Assembly (NCBI RefSeq): GCF_037392515.1
Contig: NC_090280.1
Span: 18,416,001 to 18,480,000, forward strand
Length of the DNA: 64,000 nucleotides
From: Haliotis asinina
Taxonomy: Eukaryota > Mollusca > Gastropoda > Lepetellida > Haliotidae
Reading direction: 5' to 3'
The notes beneath the pieces were generated by a model. The model saw only the letters and a list, made by a program, of their open reading frames with translations. It searched no databases and was not told the DNA's origin. The number at the start of each line of letters is the position of its first letter. Position 1 is the first letter of the stretch. Both the position numbers and the translations under genes were made by a program. Shown piece by piece: positions 1-11,266 of this stretch.

Positions 1-599
1 CCATGGTAACAGGTTGCATTTGATATGGTCTGTTATAACTGTTAGGACTCAAACCTCTTTTTTGTACCTTGTAATGTTGTATTATGCATCATTGATCGTG
101 GAATGCTATATATTCCATGCGTGGACACACCTGTATAAACATTCTGTGACTATCGATTGTATGTATTTGTCGTACCTGCATAAGTCTTGATCACTGAACG
201 TAGAATACAATGGCCTTCGTGCCCTGGTACACATAAATAGGTATTTTGCAATACAGATCGATAGTACCATCATATAGCCTTGCTTGCATTCCTGTATTAT
301 GCATAGACTATGCTGTACAGTGGGCTCTGTCATAAACGTTTGTACTTAGTAGTATGAAACTAGGTGTTTTGGATTGTGGAATGCTATATTTTTCATGCTG
401 GGACACACTTAGATAAATTCTCTATCAAATAGCTTGTTTTGCTGTGCTTGCTTAAGTCTTTGTATAATGCATGGTCCTTGTTGTTGTACATAGGACGCAC
501 TCATTGTACTGAATAAGGAGAATTGAATTGAGTACAGCGTGGTGTGCATGTTTGTGTGTAAAGTGTGTTGTGTAGATGCTAGTGTGTGTACAGGGTGGT
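1..599. repeat. Old diverged tandem repeats (intergenic)
   Basis: No gene seen. The stretch carries degenerate repeats built on a block like 'CATTGATCGTGGAATGCTAT' followed by 'TGGACACAC', at about 90-135 and 365-415. A GTGTGTACAGGGTGGTGTG-type GT-rich tract lies at 540-600. It is probably the 3' flank or untranslated remains of old retrotransposons. The same arrangement recurs at the start of every complete unit. Confidence 0.6.
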
Positions 600-3387
600 G
601 AGTACAATGAATGAATGAGTGAATGAATGAATGATCTTTACTTCCTCCAGTAACTTCGGCGAGTGCTTTTTCTGTTAACCCAACGCACATACTTAACACA
701 ACGCACACAGTGATGTATTGTAAAGAGAAAAAGGGAAGTTTTACAATGGATCATTGTCTATAGCTCACTGTCTATACATGTACCAGTGATTTCAGGATCT
801 TGGAGCTTCGAAGGCTCTGTGATTGCTTCGGCATAACCTCCCAAGGAACATCGGCTTCATTGTGTCTACAGTAGCTGTCACAGTCCTATAGCTAATCTTT
901 TTGAATAGTTGGAACGATCGAAGATCTCTGACGAACATTTTACACAGTTGGTGTAAAGTGACGCTATATAGTTTCAATGTTATTTGTTCTTGTCCGAGAC
1001 ATATTTGACCACCGCTCACTCGCGTAGAAGGAGCATGGAATTATTACTCTACGTCATACAGTAAGACCACAGGGGCTTGTTTTGCTGAAAAGAATACGTC
1101 CTGGGTCCAACAAGCGTACACTGACATCCATATACGTGTACCTTCTTTGTATGTATGTGGATATGAGTGTACACGTGTTCTACCCAGGACATATTATTTT
1201 CAGTAGTACAAACCTCTGTGGTTTAGCCAACAGGTTGGATTTAGGCCACCAGCTCTAAGACCAATATCTCCAAGTGAGTTCAAGGTTTCTCTCGCCTTAG
1301 CACGAGATCTCGTACTCCTTTCGGATTCCGAATGAGTACTCATAAAGGATCCTGCGTATATTGTGTTCGATTTCATGGACGGTATGTGATTACCCAGGCT
1401 GAAAGGGCATGACTGGTCAATTATACCTTAACCCTGGAATGCTAGGACACAGTGTTTGCTGTATATGTCAGTCTCCATTGGCAAGCATATTGATGGTTAG
1501 TTTCTAAGGACACATGTGTCGGCCACTACTTATGACTTATGAGAGTCGTGATTAGGACTACTGTATGGTGATCACGTCCAAGAATAAGACCTTGTCGTAA
1601 ATGATGAAGGCGTGCGACAAGGGCGTGTCTTATAGGCTACATATATGTTCATTTATATACACAAATAACATCCATGCGGATAAGACACACCCTTGCCGTA
1701 CGCCTTGTCTGACTTTGAACGTTCGACTTGTCTTGTCAGTATGTTTGACACATCCAGTCGATTCATGGTACGACTGACGTATTATGTGTCAGTCTTTCCC
1801 TTGCACACCAAGCATAAATAGGTTTAGCATCAGCCTGTTGTGGCAGATGCGATCGAAAGCTTTCTCGTTGTCGAGAAAGAAAGTGGATCCGTTGGAGGAC
1901 CTTTCCGAGTAAAAAGATATCACTTCTTTGAGTACATAGGTAGCCAAGTTTGCACCATCCTCTGGTTGCAATCCACACGGCAGTCTATGTGGAAAATCAG
2001 GTTCCATATATTTTACATACCTCTCAGTTCCGTCCAACTGTATCTTCTCAAACATTTTTTTCCGATGACGGAGATTAAGGTGATAACTCTGTAATTCGCT
2101 GGATCTGATCTGTACTTTTTGTTTCCTTTGTATATTGGAAGAACTGTTCCGGGTCTTAACAAAGCAGGGATATAACAGGCATGTGCCATCATGTTAAAGA
2201 ATTTCCTTAATTGTTTGAGGACCACACCGAGAACGACACAAATATGTCCATTAGTGGTTTGGTTCGTTCGAGCTGATTTTCTCATTTTTTGGCATTGTTT
2301 CAATAGTTTAGTTCACACACGTCAATGTCCATTTTGAGTATAGTGGTATCGTCATGTATAGTGGTATTCTTAAGATCTGGTCTACCCTAGAGTGGGTCTC
2401 ATTACGAAAGTCCTTATCAATCTCTGGCAGTTCAAGAGGTGATAATAGATCTGCATAGTTGTCTGCCCACAAATTACTAACTTCAGCCTTGTACTTCAGG
2501 TGTGTTCTAACGGTCTTAGTTTTTCTTTGAATCCTAACAATCCGGTTGAATTCAGGAATATCTACTTCGCGAGCAGAGTTTAACTCCATGTACATATCTT
2601 TATCCCACTGTCTCCCGGATTGTCTCCCTTTTACAATGCCGAAAGTCACATTTAACCTGTTTGTATAAGGTATACGAGTCGTTATCAGCACCTCGGGCCT
2701 GCCTTCAGTTGGTCAAAACCTCCCTGTTTCGTGCATCCTGTAGTGATACAGATCGAGATTCGACCGTTTCCAGTAAGGTTTCAGGTACGGTCTGTGGTGT
2801 CCACTAGGCATTTGCTCATCAGCAGACTTCTTTAATGCACTGACAATTTCGTCAAAGTAGTTCTCTATCATATCTGTTCCTGCAGTCCCAGTCACTGGCG
2901 TTATGTCACCTAGCAATCTATGTACCTCGGCTTCGAACATATCAGTTTGTAGTTGACTAGCTTTTGATCTCTTGTGGGGAGTAGATGGTATACTACCTTT
3001 ACATGTAGTACTATTGAGCATGTCGACATGAAGGGAAACAGATAAAGGGAAATGATCAGATATATGGAAAGGGGGTGAATCATAAATATGTGAGTTCATG
3101 CCCGACTGTCCTAGGTGTTCGGGCACAAATGTGTAATCAATTTTGGTGTATTGTGTGTTTCTCCTGTTTCAGTGTTATCATCATTTTATCTTTTGTTCCA
3201 CTTTGTGCCGCCATAACAGGAAGGTATCATATTCTGCTAAGAGGGATACTGTTGAAGTAAGCGTGACCTGTACGAGGTTTAATAATTGATAATGTCGGTG
3301 TTAAAATCGCCACACAAGATAGTGTGACTAGTTTCAGAGAGTTCATCAACAACGTCAGATGTTTCATTTAACCGGTCTTGAAATATG
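600..3387 (-). mobile_element. 5'-truncated LINE fragment, unit U1
   Basis: Non-LTR retrotransposon read on the minus strand. From 3387 downward come the end of an endonuclease domain (GDFNTD near 3290, then ISDHFPL near 3050), a linker, reverse transcriptase blocks (IPIYKGNKKYRSDPANYR near 2110; FFLDNEKAFDRI near 1870), a C-terminal segment at 792-1019 (SVTLHQLCKMFVRDLR), and an ATTC-type simple tail at 600-640 after a TTTATT/AATAAA-like signal. The reading frames are broken repeatedly, so the fragment is dead. The same insertion sits in the same place in U3-U6, so it predates the duplication of the array. Clade not decided; CR1/L2/Jockey-like are all possible. Confidence 0.8.
1067..1221. 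repeat. Hairpin (MITE-like) element in LINE, U1
   Basis: Imperfect inverted repeat with arms of about 70 bases. The left arm starts CCACAGGGGCTTG and the right arm ends with the complement of CCACAG; the loop is around TTCTTTGTATG. Arms share GAATACGTCCTG and AACAAGCGTACA cores in opposite orientation. It interrupts the minus-strand LINE at the same site as in U3 and U4. No coding capacity. Confidence 0.75.
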
Positions 3388-3600
3388 GACAGTGCTATTG
3401 GTGGTCAGCCTGGCTGGGTTGATTGAGACAGTTGCGCAGATCTTTGATCATGTTGACCACTTGATTGTCCAGTCTCCATTATTTACTGAATATCGCCCAA
3501 TAACTGGACTATTGCTGAGTGCGACTTAACTAAACTAAATTAAAAACTAAAGTCACTCACTCACCCGAACCCATTCACTCACTCAGAGTGTACTTTCACA
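3388..3600. repeat. SINE-like repeat with (ACTC)n tail, U1
   Basis: Begins at GACAGTGCTATTGGTGGTCA-like sequence, passes through TTGCGCAGATC and CTGGACTATTGCTGAGTGCG, and ends in TCACTCACTC repeats. I recall this block as one of the commonest short interspersed repeats in abalone sequence. It is present in the same place in all six units. Its last ~45 bases resemble the 3' end of the full-length LINE at 44450-44504. Confidence 0.65.
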
Positions 3601-4004
3601 AACAAATGTGATGTACGGCTGTAGACATAAAGTCCTTGTGTAATTGTTGAGATGATACATAGCTTTAGTTGGTGACCTGACAACTGAACAATCAGTTTTG
3701 AAACCCGGATCTACTTTGTTTTAAGTGTTGAATAATGGTTATACAAGTGGTCGACTCATCAAGTGTAGTTAGATAAGAGGTAGAAAAGTATGTGCACCAC
3801 GAGGAGATGGATACCAGGAAGAGCCGGGATTATGACTTACTTTAGTTACAGCAGAGGTCCACTTGTCATGGCACTGTTTGTCAGTTGAATGTACAAGTAT
3901 CTATCGGTGTGTGATACAGCATATAAACACCACAAGTGTTGCCATTGTGTATATCATATTCCTGTTACATATGTAGGATATTTTGATTGGCACTGAAGTT
4001 AGCC

Positions 4005-4081
4005 TTTAAGTACATAGTACTCCACACTCAAGCACCCATTCTCTCGGATTCAGTCCGTACAAACCGCTATCAGAGAGAAGC
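4005..4081 (+). promoter_or_regulatory. Promoter and 5' leader of FReD copy 1
   Basis: The five other copies have a TTTAAATA box about 70-76 bases before ATG. Here it reads TTTAAGTA, one substitution away from the conserved form. The downstream leader (CCACACTCAAGCACCCATTC, then the start ATG at 4082) is otherwise conserved. The altered box fits with the frameshift in this copy. Confidence 0.5.
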
Positions 4082-6478
4082 ATGGTGTTCCGACTATGTC
4101 TGTGTGTAGTGTTGCTTGTTGGTGGTGGATATGCTAACATATCCGGCGACTACTGTCAGGTTCTGGACAACTACGATACTTTCAAGACATCCATGGATAA
4201 CTTCCTGGCTTCCAGGGATGAAACTTGTGGGAGTACGGACATGCGCAGTGGTGAGTACGTCGTAGTGTAGAAAGTTACGGCACCACTTACTTTGAAGCTT
4301 TGTTAGTCTTCTGACAACTCGATATTAATGCTTTTTTTTAACCAGTGGTAACAGCTTTTCCGAATACACACACCTCCCAAATGTCTTTGTACACTGGATA
4401 GTAAGACTTAGGAAAGTGGCAGATTCCTCGCTCCTGCTTGTTTTTGAAACTTACAATACATTTTCAGTTTCTGTTTTCTTACATACTTTTTGAATAAACA
4501 GTATTAGGAGCGTCATATGATGTCATGACTCTGACCTTGTTTGGTGAACGTTACATTGTTATGAGACTTTAACATTCACGTTTCACCTCGATATCTACAG
4601 TGTTTTAAATTTAATCGTATTGATAGAAGTATTGCCATAATTCTACGTCAATGCTGATTTTCAAGATACAAGTTACGAAACGTTGATTCCAGGAACAACA
4701 TTTACTGTTCTAAGTGATTGATATACACTGAGACCGCAAGAGACATTATGTAAATGAGGAAATACCGAAATAACCCCAAATACACTAAGGTCTTCATATT
4801 GAACAGACTGTAAGAGCATGTTGGACGAGTTTCCCGAAGCTGATGACGGAGTTTACCGAATCAACCCGACAGGGGTCATTTCTGGCCTACTGTGACATGA
4901 CTGGAGGAGGATGGTTGGTAAGTTCCACACAATATCTGTAGCATGACAATTCCTCCTTTAGTGTGTAATGGCAATGTCAGTGTGTCATATATTTGTGTCA
5001 ACAGGTATTTCAAAGGCGACTGGACGGGTCAGAAGATTTCTATCGAACCTGGTTTGAATACATGGACGGATTTGGAAACCTCACCCGAGATTTCTGGCTT
5101 GGTTCGTACAAACATCAATTTCCCGTCAGAACCATAAATGCTTCGTATTTCTGTGATGATATACTCATTCCATGGTTTAAATTTTCAGTATTTCACTACA
5201 AGTGATCTTTGTTCTCGGTCTGTGATAAGTTGGTGTCTGATATGTTGTAAGACATAATTAGTTGTATCTGTCTGTAATTAGTATACAAAGAAACTGTCAT
5301 TATTGTTTAAGGCAAATAAGTATAGATTTTATGTATAAGGGCGAAGAGATAGAATATGACTTTTTGAAAACGAATTTCGTGAAAAGAAAGTCGTGATAAA
5401 TATTTTATTGATATTTAAGTCAAAAGTAAATCATTTCCGTAAAATTAAGCATTTGCGTCTGGGTTGTGTGTTTGGGTGTGAACAGAGAGATCCTTCTGGT
5501 CGTCAGGTTGTACACAACGGCTGGATTCCCGACATGGAACAACTGATGAAACTCAGGGTCTCCATTGTGGTTTTTCAGTAAGACTGCTGTATCTTGCTGT
5601 ACTGATTGACTCGCCTCCTTGACCCGTGGTGTCACTAAAACCCATGATTGAGTTTTCATTTCACACAGTGTGTGACTGGAATCTTCTCCAGAATTTCGGG
5701 ATAACGTACGCTGAGGTCATATTTCAGGAAATGAGAAGATACACAGACTGACGAAGCAGAAAACCTATGAACTGAGAATTGACCTGGTGAACAAATCAGG
5801 AAGTCACTTCTATGCCGAGTACAACAGTTTCCACCTGGGCAGCATGTCAGAGTTCTACACTCTGTTCATCGGGAAATATTCAGGAACAGCTGGTGAGTAT
5901 GGTGGTAATATTGTTTCAGAATGTCATATATTCTTATTGTGTTGATTAAATCATTGTTCCTTCGAATTGGATGATTAGAATACCGCGAATGAAGGAATGT
6001 AATAAATTATTGTCAAGGTACACATTTCTACGTAAAAGAAGCTATGAAACCGTAAATCGTTATGTAAAAAGAGAGAGAACATGTAAACATGTCAATTTCA
6101 GCATAAATCTCTGTGTACACAGGTCTCGTTGACGCTGTGTTCATACTATTCTCTATTTCGCTCAAACGCATACAGTGTTGTCAAACAAGCCATGACTGAA
6201 CGGTGTGTTACAGTTCAGAATGGAGTGTTCAAGTAATAGTTAGAAATCTGCTGGTGTTTTCAGGCGATCAGATGTTGTATCACAACAACACCAGATTCAC
6301 AGCAAATAATCTGGATCTGGATACAAACTCGAAGAACTGTGCTGTGACGTATAAAGGGGCTTGGTGGTTCAACTCGTGCTACAACTCACACCTGAATGGG
6401 CTGTACAATAAGGGACCCCAATGGAGTGGTTTGTCAGGACTTAAGTCTTCCTCCATGAAAATTCGACCTCTCAACTAA
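4082..6478 (+). pseudogene. FReD copy 1, frameshifted fibrinogen-related lectin (class B)
   Basis: Five exons match the other copies: 4082-4250 (signal peptide [20 protein letters not shown] and spacer), 4807-4917, 5005-5101, 5728-5892 and 6264-6478. Exon 2 lacks 8 nt (ATGGGAAG) after the ACCCGACAG stretch, where copies 2-6 encode TDGKG. This shifts the frame early in the fibrinogen domain. Exon 5 keeps the family signature ([19 protein letters not shown], then MKIRPLN and stop) and an AATAAA signal at 6519. The TATA box is also altered. Exon 2 otherwise looks class A (CKSMLDEF) while exon 5 is class B, so this copy is also a mosaic. A pseudogene is most likely; a skipped exon 2 or a sequencing error are the alternatives. 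Confidence 0.85.
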
Positions 6479-6518
6479 ATGAGGATTACTTGGTCACGTA
6501 GAGTATCACCACCACAGC

Positions 6519-6524
6519 AATAAA
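6519..6524 (+). terminator. Polyadenylation signal AATAAA, FReD copy 1
   Basis: AATAAA lies 41 bases after the stop codon in the context CACAGCAATAAAACATTTT. Copies 2, 3, 4 and 5 have AATAAC, AGTAAC or ATACCA at the aligned place, so only class B copies 1 and 6 keep the hexamer here. Confidence 0.6.
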
Positions 6525-7166
6525 ACATTTTCAGTTTGAATGTCAATTTGAATAATTTTGTAATCTATCTGCAAACCATAAAGAACAACATTTATCCTTC
6601 ATCTTCCACCAGTGTTTTCTTGTTTACAACACATTCATAACCTGAACCGTGTACTCTTGCATACACAGTCTTAAACAGAGAAGTGCGCTTTCAGCAATTT
6701 ATTTCCATAAATTCGTCATTCAGACAATTGCTTTGTTTCAGTTCCGTTAATGATACTGGGACTGCCTTATTTCCAAACGTCGAATGGCGATATTTCGGTC
6801 AGTAGCATTGAAAGTTTTATATTTTAAAACATATCTTTATCTCGAAATGTTTGTAAAGAAATTTGGTTTGGATTTTAGAGTCGATGTCGTCATTCATGTT
6901 TCCGACATATTGCTCGTGCATTACTGAGAAAAAGTTTTCGACATGCACTTTCAAGTATCATTTTCATGTTTAATAACTAACGTTTACAAGCATATTGTGT
7001 GATGCGTTGGCACATTAGTACGATTAATGGGACTCAAACATCGGAGTTGTCTTAATAAGGATAGCTGTCAAAATGTATCGAAATCAGCTTCTAAAAACGC
7101 CTATTCTATCATGAGGGTAACTTCATGAGGTAAACAAGTATCTTATCGCTACACAAACAGATTTAC
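6525..7166. other. Intergenic, shared only with copy 6 flank
   Basis: No open frame, RNA or known repeat recognised. The stretch matches 61200-61849 at roughly 97-98% by eye and is not found behind copies 2-5. Confidence 0.6.
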
Positions 7167-7371
7167 ATGTACGCCTACGTTTGTTGTGGCTTCATCTTTG
7201 ACAAGGACCAGTGCACTCAACAGTACTTCGGGTTATTGGTAGAACTGAATAGTGGTAGTGCAATAGCTGCGACAACTTCTATCTCAACAGAGTTAACAGA
7301 AGGCAACCTGACCGGAATGGATGGACCGGTGCAACGTCTTTATTTATGAAGTACGACCTCTCAACTAACTG
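7167..7371 (+). pseudogene. Possible decayed FReD exon 5 relic
   Basis: A 60-codon open stretch reads DKDQCTQQYFGLLVELNSG, with Cys-x-x-Gln-Tyr-x-Gly spacing like the [12 protein letters not shown] motif of FReD exon 5. It is followed at 7346-7371 by ATGAAGTACGACCTCTCAAC and TAA, very close to the ATGAAAATTCGACCTCTCAAC-TAA end of the real exon 5 but one base out of frame. It repeats at 61850-62055. The likeliest reading is the last exon of an older gene copy. Chance similarity of the middle part cannot be excluded. Confidence 0.4.
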
Positions 7372-7559
7372 GCGATGTTCCCAACATGTCTTGCTTCAAA
7401 ACGAACACTTATTAAAGTGTCGTTTTAAGTCGCGAATGCTGACATAGATAGTTATAAATACACCAGAGGAGATAAGAGGACGCATCACACCCTCGGATGT
7501 TTCATTGTGATATCATCACATCTGATCCATGTGATGATACATTGATGTTCTTTTCAGTT

Positions 7560-7990
7560 ACAATGTTCTGTGTACAGGGTTCTCTGTTCAGCATTCACTG
7601 TTCATTTTGTTTATTGTTCGGTGTTCGGTGTTCACTGTGTTCAAAGCGGAGTGTTCACTGTTCGGTGTTCAATGTTCAATATCTGTGTTCACTTTTCAGT
7701 CACAGTGATCCGTTTTGAATGATCGGTGATGGGTGTTTTCTGTTCAGTACTCAACGTTCGATGTTCATCGTTCAGTGTTTACTGTTATATTCAGCATTCA
7801 ATATTAAGTTTAGAAATCACTGTTCGGTGTTCACTGTTCAGTGTCCATGTTCACTTTTCATTTACAGTTTTCCACGTTGAGTGATCGGTGGTCGGTGGTT
7901 GGTGGTTACTGTTCAGTAATCACTGTTCACTGTTCAGTAACAGTTTTAAGTGATCAGTGATCAGTGACGTTTGTTCACTGTTCAATATTC
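7560..7990. repeat. TGTTC-rich degenerate simple repeat
   Basis: About 430 bases dominated by TGTTCACTGTTC, GTGTTCAATGTTC and related 7-8 base variants with scattered GTGATCGGTG blocks. Not coding. The same tract follows copy 6 at 62240-62685 with small differences in repeat number (one extra TGTTCAC near 62610). Confidence 0.8.
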
Positions 7991-8029
7991 ATAGAATGGT
8001 GTTGAGTTGAAGAGTATGTTTACAGAGTG

Positions 8030-9004
8030 AAATCTTCATACAGGGTATTGAAGACACAAATAAAGGCAGGGTTAGATTCATTCGAATATAATTTGGTAAT
8101 GTATTGTAAAGACAACTTTATACGTCTTTGTGCAACGTAGAGACTGTCAACAGGTGAAGTTCTGGAAGACTCAAGACAAAGTCTTTGACCTTGGTGATGG
8201 AGAGAATCAAGAAGTTTAAGGTTGCTTTTGCAGGCTCCATCATAAACGATGAAGCCATAATCAAGTTTTCAACGGACCAGCGATCGGTATAGGTCTAGGA
8301 GGGTAGCTTGATCCCCTCCCCACTTGAGCCGGAAACAACTTTCAACAAATCGAGTGCTTTCAGGCGTTTGGCTTTACGAGACTTGATATGCGGCAAAAAA
8401 GTTAAATGGGAATCGCAAACTAGGCCCACGAACTTGGCCTTCTTTACAACTTTAATAAAAGTGCCATTTAAAGATCGTTCTGGGTCCTTATGGGGCTTAT
8501 ATTTTCTACAGAAATGTATACAATTCGATTTGGATTTAGAAAATTTAAAGCCGTTTTCAAGACACCATTTATTTATTTTGTTCTATATAAGTTTTGATCT
8601 ATATAAGTGAAGGAGGGTAGCTTGATCACCTCCCCACTTTGAATTAGAAACGACTTTTAATAAATCCAGCGCCTTCAGGCATTTATTTTTAGGGACTTGA
8701 TATGGGGGAGAAACGTTAAATGTGAGTCGAAAATCAGACCCAAGAACTTTGCCTCCTTAACAACTTTGATGGGAGTACTATTTAGAAACAATTCTGGATC
8801 TTTATGCGGTTTGTATTTCCTACAGAAATGTATACAATTGGTTTTCGTTTTAGAAATTTTAAAGCCGTTTTCTAGACACCATTTGTTAATTTTGTTTAAA
8901 CATAACTGCAGTTGTCGTTCAATAGTATGCATATTTTTCCCGAGACAAGAAATATTAAAATCATCCACAAATAATGATCCATCAATTGAATCATTTAAAA
9001 CCTT
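8030..9004 (-). pseudogene. ORF2 of LINE B, part beyond the nested insertion
   Basis: Minus strand: [20 protein letters not shown] carries the FVDD active-site variant of the reverse transcriptase YADD box. It is followed by [32 protein letters not shown] and [19 protein letters not shown]. The HFCRKYKPH segment recurs further down (8310-8610) in a diverged version. Homology to the complete LINE ends around 8030-8065, in sequence matching position ~42900 of that element. Confidence 0.75.
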
Positions 9005-9012
9005 AGATAAGC

Positions 9013-11258
9013 ATGGAATCCGAGAAGGGACATTGTCGCGTTGTCGCATTGTCGCGTTGTCGCCCTCTCAAAACCAAGCAAAATGAGGCAAAAATTAACC
9101 AAAGCGCGACAATGCGACAACGCGACATTTCGCCTGTTTGTCGCATTGTCGCGATGTCGCGTGTCGCGTGTCGCGTTTCGAATAACATTTTCTCTGTTCC
9201 TCCAAAGTACGACACGCGACATAGCGACACTTTTCAAGGTCAAAATATGTCGCGTTGTCGCATTGTCGCCCTATCTACGATGTGTAAAAAAACCTAAACA
9301 TTTACTAAAACGCGACATGCGACAATGCGACATATTGAAATGTCGCATTGTCGCCCTTTCCGATTACCGATGCGATGATAAATGATAGTTTTTGGATTCC
9401 GCCGTAACTAATAAAACGCGACACGCGACAATGCGACAAAGCGACATTTTGACGAAATGTCGCGTTGTCGCATTGTCGCGTGTCGCGTGTCGCGTTTTAG
9501 TAAATATCTTATAATACATACTGTGGTCAATATTTTAACCAAACGCGACGCGCGGTAATGCGTGAATACATTTCATCAAAATTTTATTAGTTACGGCGGA
9601 ATGTAAAAAAAAAAAACTATGACAAGCATGATTATTTTTCGATATTTTTAAAGGGTTCAGATAGCCAGGGATCGACATCAGAACAATGATAAATGAACGT
9701 ACATCTAGTCGTAAAGTCCAGAGGGGTTGAGTGTCGTTGCTTAACGGGATGGTTCTATTCAGACTGACCCTTTTGCTGAATTTTTTTTGATACAGCAGCC
9801 GTAGGTTTGAAACGATACAAGTACATTTGTACATGTGTATCGCTGGATCTAGTATCCGTATGAAAAAATTATGAGGCATATTGTGAATCGGGTTATGTGC
9901 AGGATTAATAATATAGGATTCAAACGGAAATGAAAACGGGCATCACAATACATCATTGTAATGAAATACCGTGCTATTTATACCAATAAACCTTGGGTCA
10001 GTGGAGTGGAGCGGCGAGAAGAGTGAGAGGAGTGAGGGAGGGAAAGCTGGTTCCTGGCACTACAAGTGTACGCAACTCTACCAAGTGATGTCATTGTTTC
10101 TAATATCTTACTGCTAACAGTCCATTCGTAAGGCTTTTTCCCACTATGACGTTCAAAGTCGACCTAAACTGTCATTGAGGTGACGGATGGTTAAGTGATA
10201 TCTCATTCTACTTGGTATCCATCCACTGCTGGCTGAACAGAGGCAGATCTCAGACAAATTCATCAGCGTCGGACAGGACTGTACCACGAAACTGTCAGGA
10301 GCCACATTATGGGACATAGTGACCCATTCGAGGACATCACCTGATGAATTTGCCGATGTGGCTTGAATTTTAACAATATTTTAGTTTTTCACAACCTGTA
10401 ATCACAACCTGTCATGGAAATGTCCAAAGTGATTAATGTGTATGGTGCTGGTATTCGAACGTATGATAATAACTATCTGGTGTGACTAAGAGACTAACTC
10501 TGCTCAGCAAACTGCCCCGCCTTGAATGACAGGGGTACAGTGCGCCGTGATTACAATGAATAGTTGCGCTACTAATTCGATTTGCTGCAAGAACACACTT
10601 GACTGGCTAAATCCATTTGCAATATGTAAAACAATAAAGAAAGATTTGCATTAAGTTCAAGAAGAGAAGGCCCATTGCCATTTCGAGCACTACTTCATTT
10701 CAAAAACCATTGGAGGTAAGGAAGACCAGTGAAGTCTGGAATAGAGTATAACATTTTCAGCGCATGCGTAGATTAATTCACTTTCTACACATGCGCACCG
10801 GTAACAAAAAGGGCGACAACGCGACAATGCGACATACATTTTGTCGCATTGTCGCGTGTCGCGTTTCAGTCAATTTGTTAAATGCAGATTATGGTCAATA
10901 TTTTAACAAAGCGCGACACGCGACAGTGCGACATCGCGACATTGAAATGTCGCGTTGTCGCATTGTCGCGTGTCGCGTTTTAGTGAATTCTTACATATCT
11001 TAGATAGGGCGACAATGCGACAACGCGACATATTTTGACCTTGAAAAGTGTCGCTATGTCGCGTGTCGCACTTTGGAGGAACAGAGAAAATGTTATTCGA
11101 AACGCGACACGCGACATCGCGACAATGCGACAAATAGACGAAATGTCGCGTTGTCGCATTGTCGCGCTTTGGTTAATTTTTGCCTCATTTTGCTTGGTTT
11201 TGAGAGGGCGACAACGCGACAATGCGACAACGCGACAATGTCCCTTCTCGGATTCCAT
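9013..11258. mobile_element. TIR transposon with palindromic GTCGC arrays, 8-bp target duplication
   Basis: A 2,246-bp insertion in the LINE B reverse transcriptase. Both ends carry ATGGAATCCGAGAAGGGACA in opposite orientation, and the flanks are the perfect 8-bp duplication AGATAAGC (9005-9012, 11259-11266). Removing the element and one duplication restores the LINE reading frame ([10 protein letters not shown]). The inverted ends match for about 285 bases. They are packed with GTCGC motifs at 8-base spacing (GTCGCGTT, GTCGCATT) and 7-base spacing (GTCGCGT), arranged as runs facing their own complements, so each end can fold into several hairpins. The 1.2-kb centre (about 9560-10790) holds no open transposase. 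An 8-bp duplication with subterminal motif arrays suggests a non-autonomous hAT- or P-like element, but the TIR does not start like a typical hAT. Confidence 0.85.
9560..10790. other. Centre of the TIR transposon, no gene recognised
   Basis: Ordinary-composition sequence without GTCGC arrays. There is a short inverted repeat: GATTCCGCCGTAACTAATAA near 9396 and its complement near 9585. No open frame over ~115 codons looks real and no transposase motif is visible. It could be captured host DNA. Confidence 0.5.
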
Positions 11259-11266
11259 AGATAAGC

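Larger units (their letters stand above)
1..6478 (+). repeat. Array unit U1 (partial at its left end)
   Basis: First tandem unit, ending with FReD copy 1. Its first ~450 bases match the start of U4 (31235 onward) almost exactly, so the window opens inside the array. Order: diverged GGAATG-type repeats, minus-strand LINE fragment with a hairpin element, SINE, promoter, gene. Compared with U3 it lacks about 460 bases between two copies of TGGACACACCTG near its start, and it lacks the foldback element, giving a natural empty site at 1279-1283. Confidence 0.85.

Noticed and set aside
9013-9540. Open frames full of SRCRIV/RQCDNA-type peptides across the GTCGC arrays
   Set aside because: They appear in several frames on both strands because the 8-base repeat has no stops; they are not genes.
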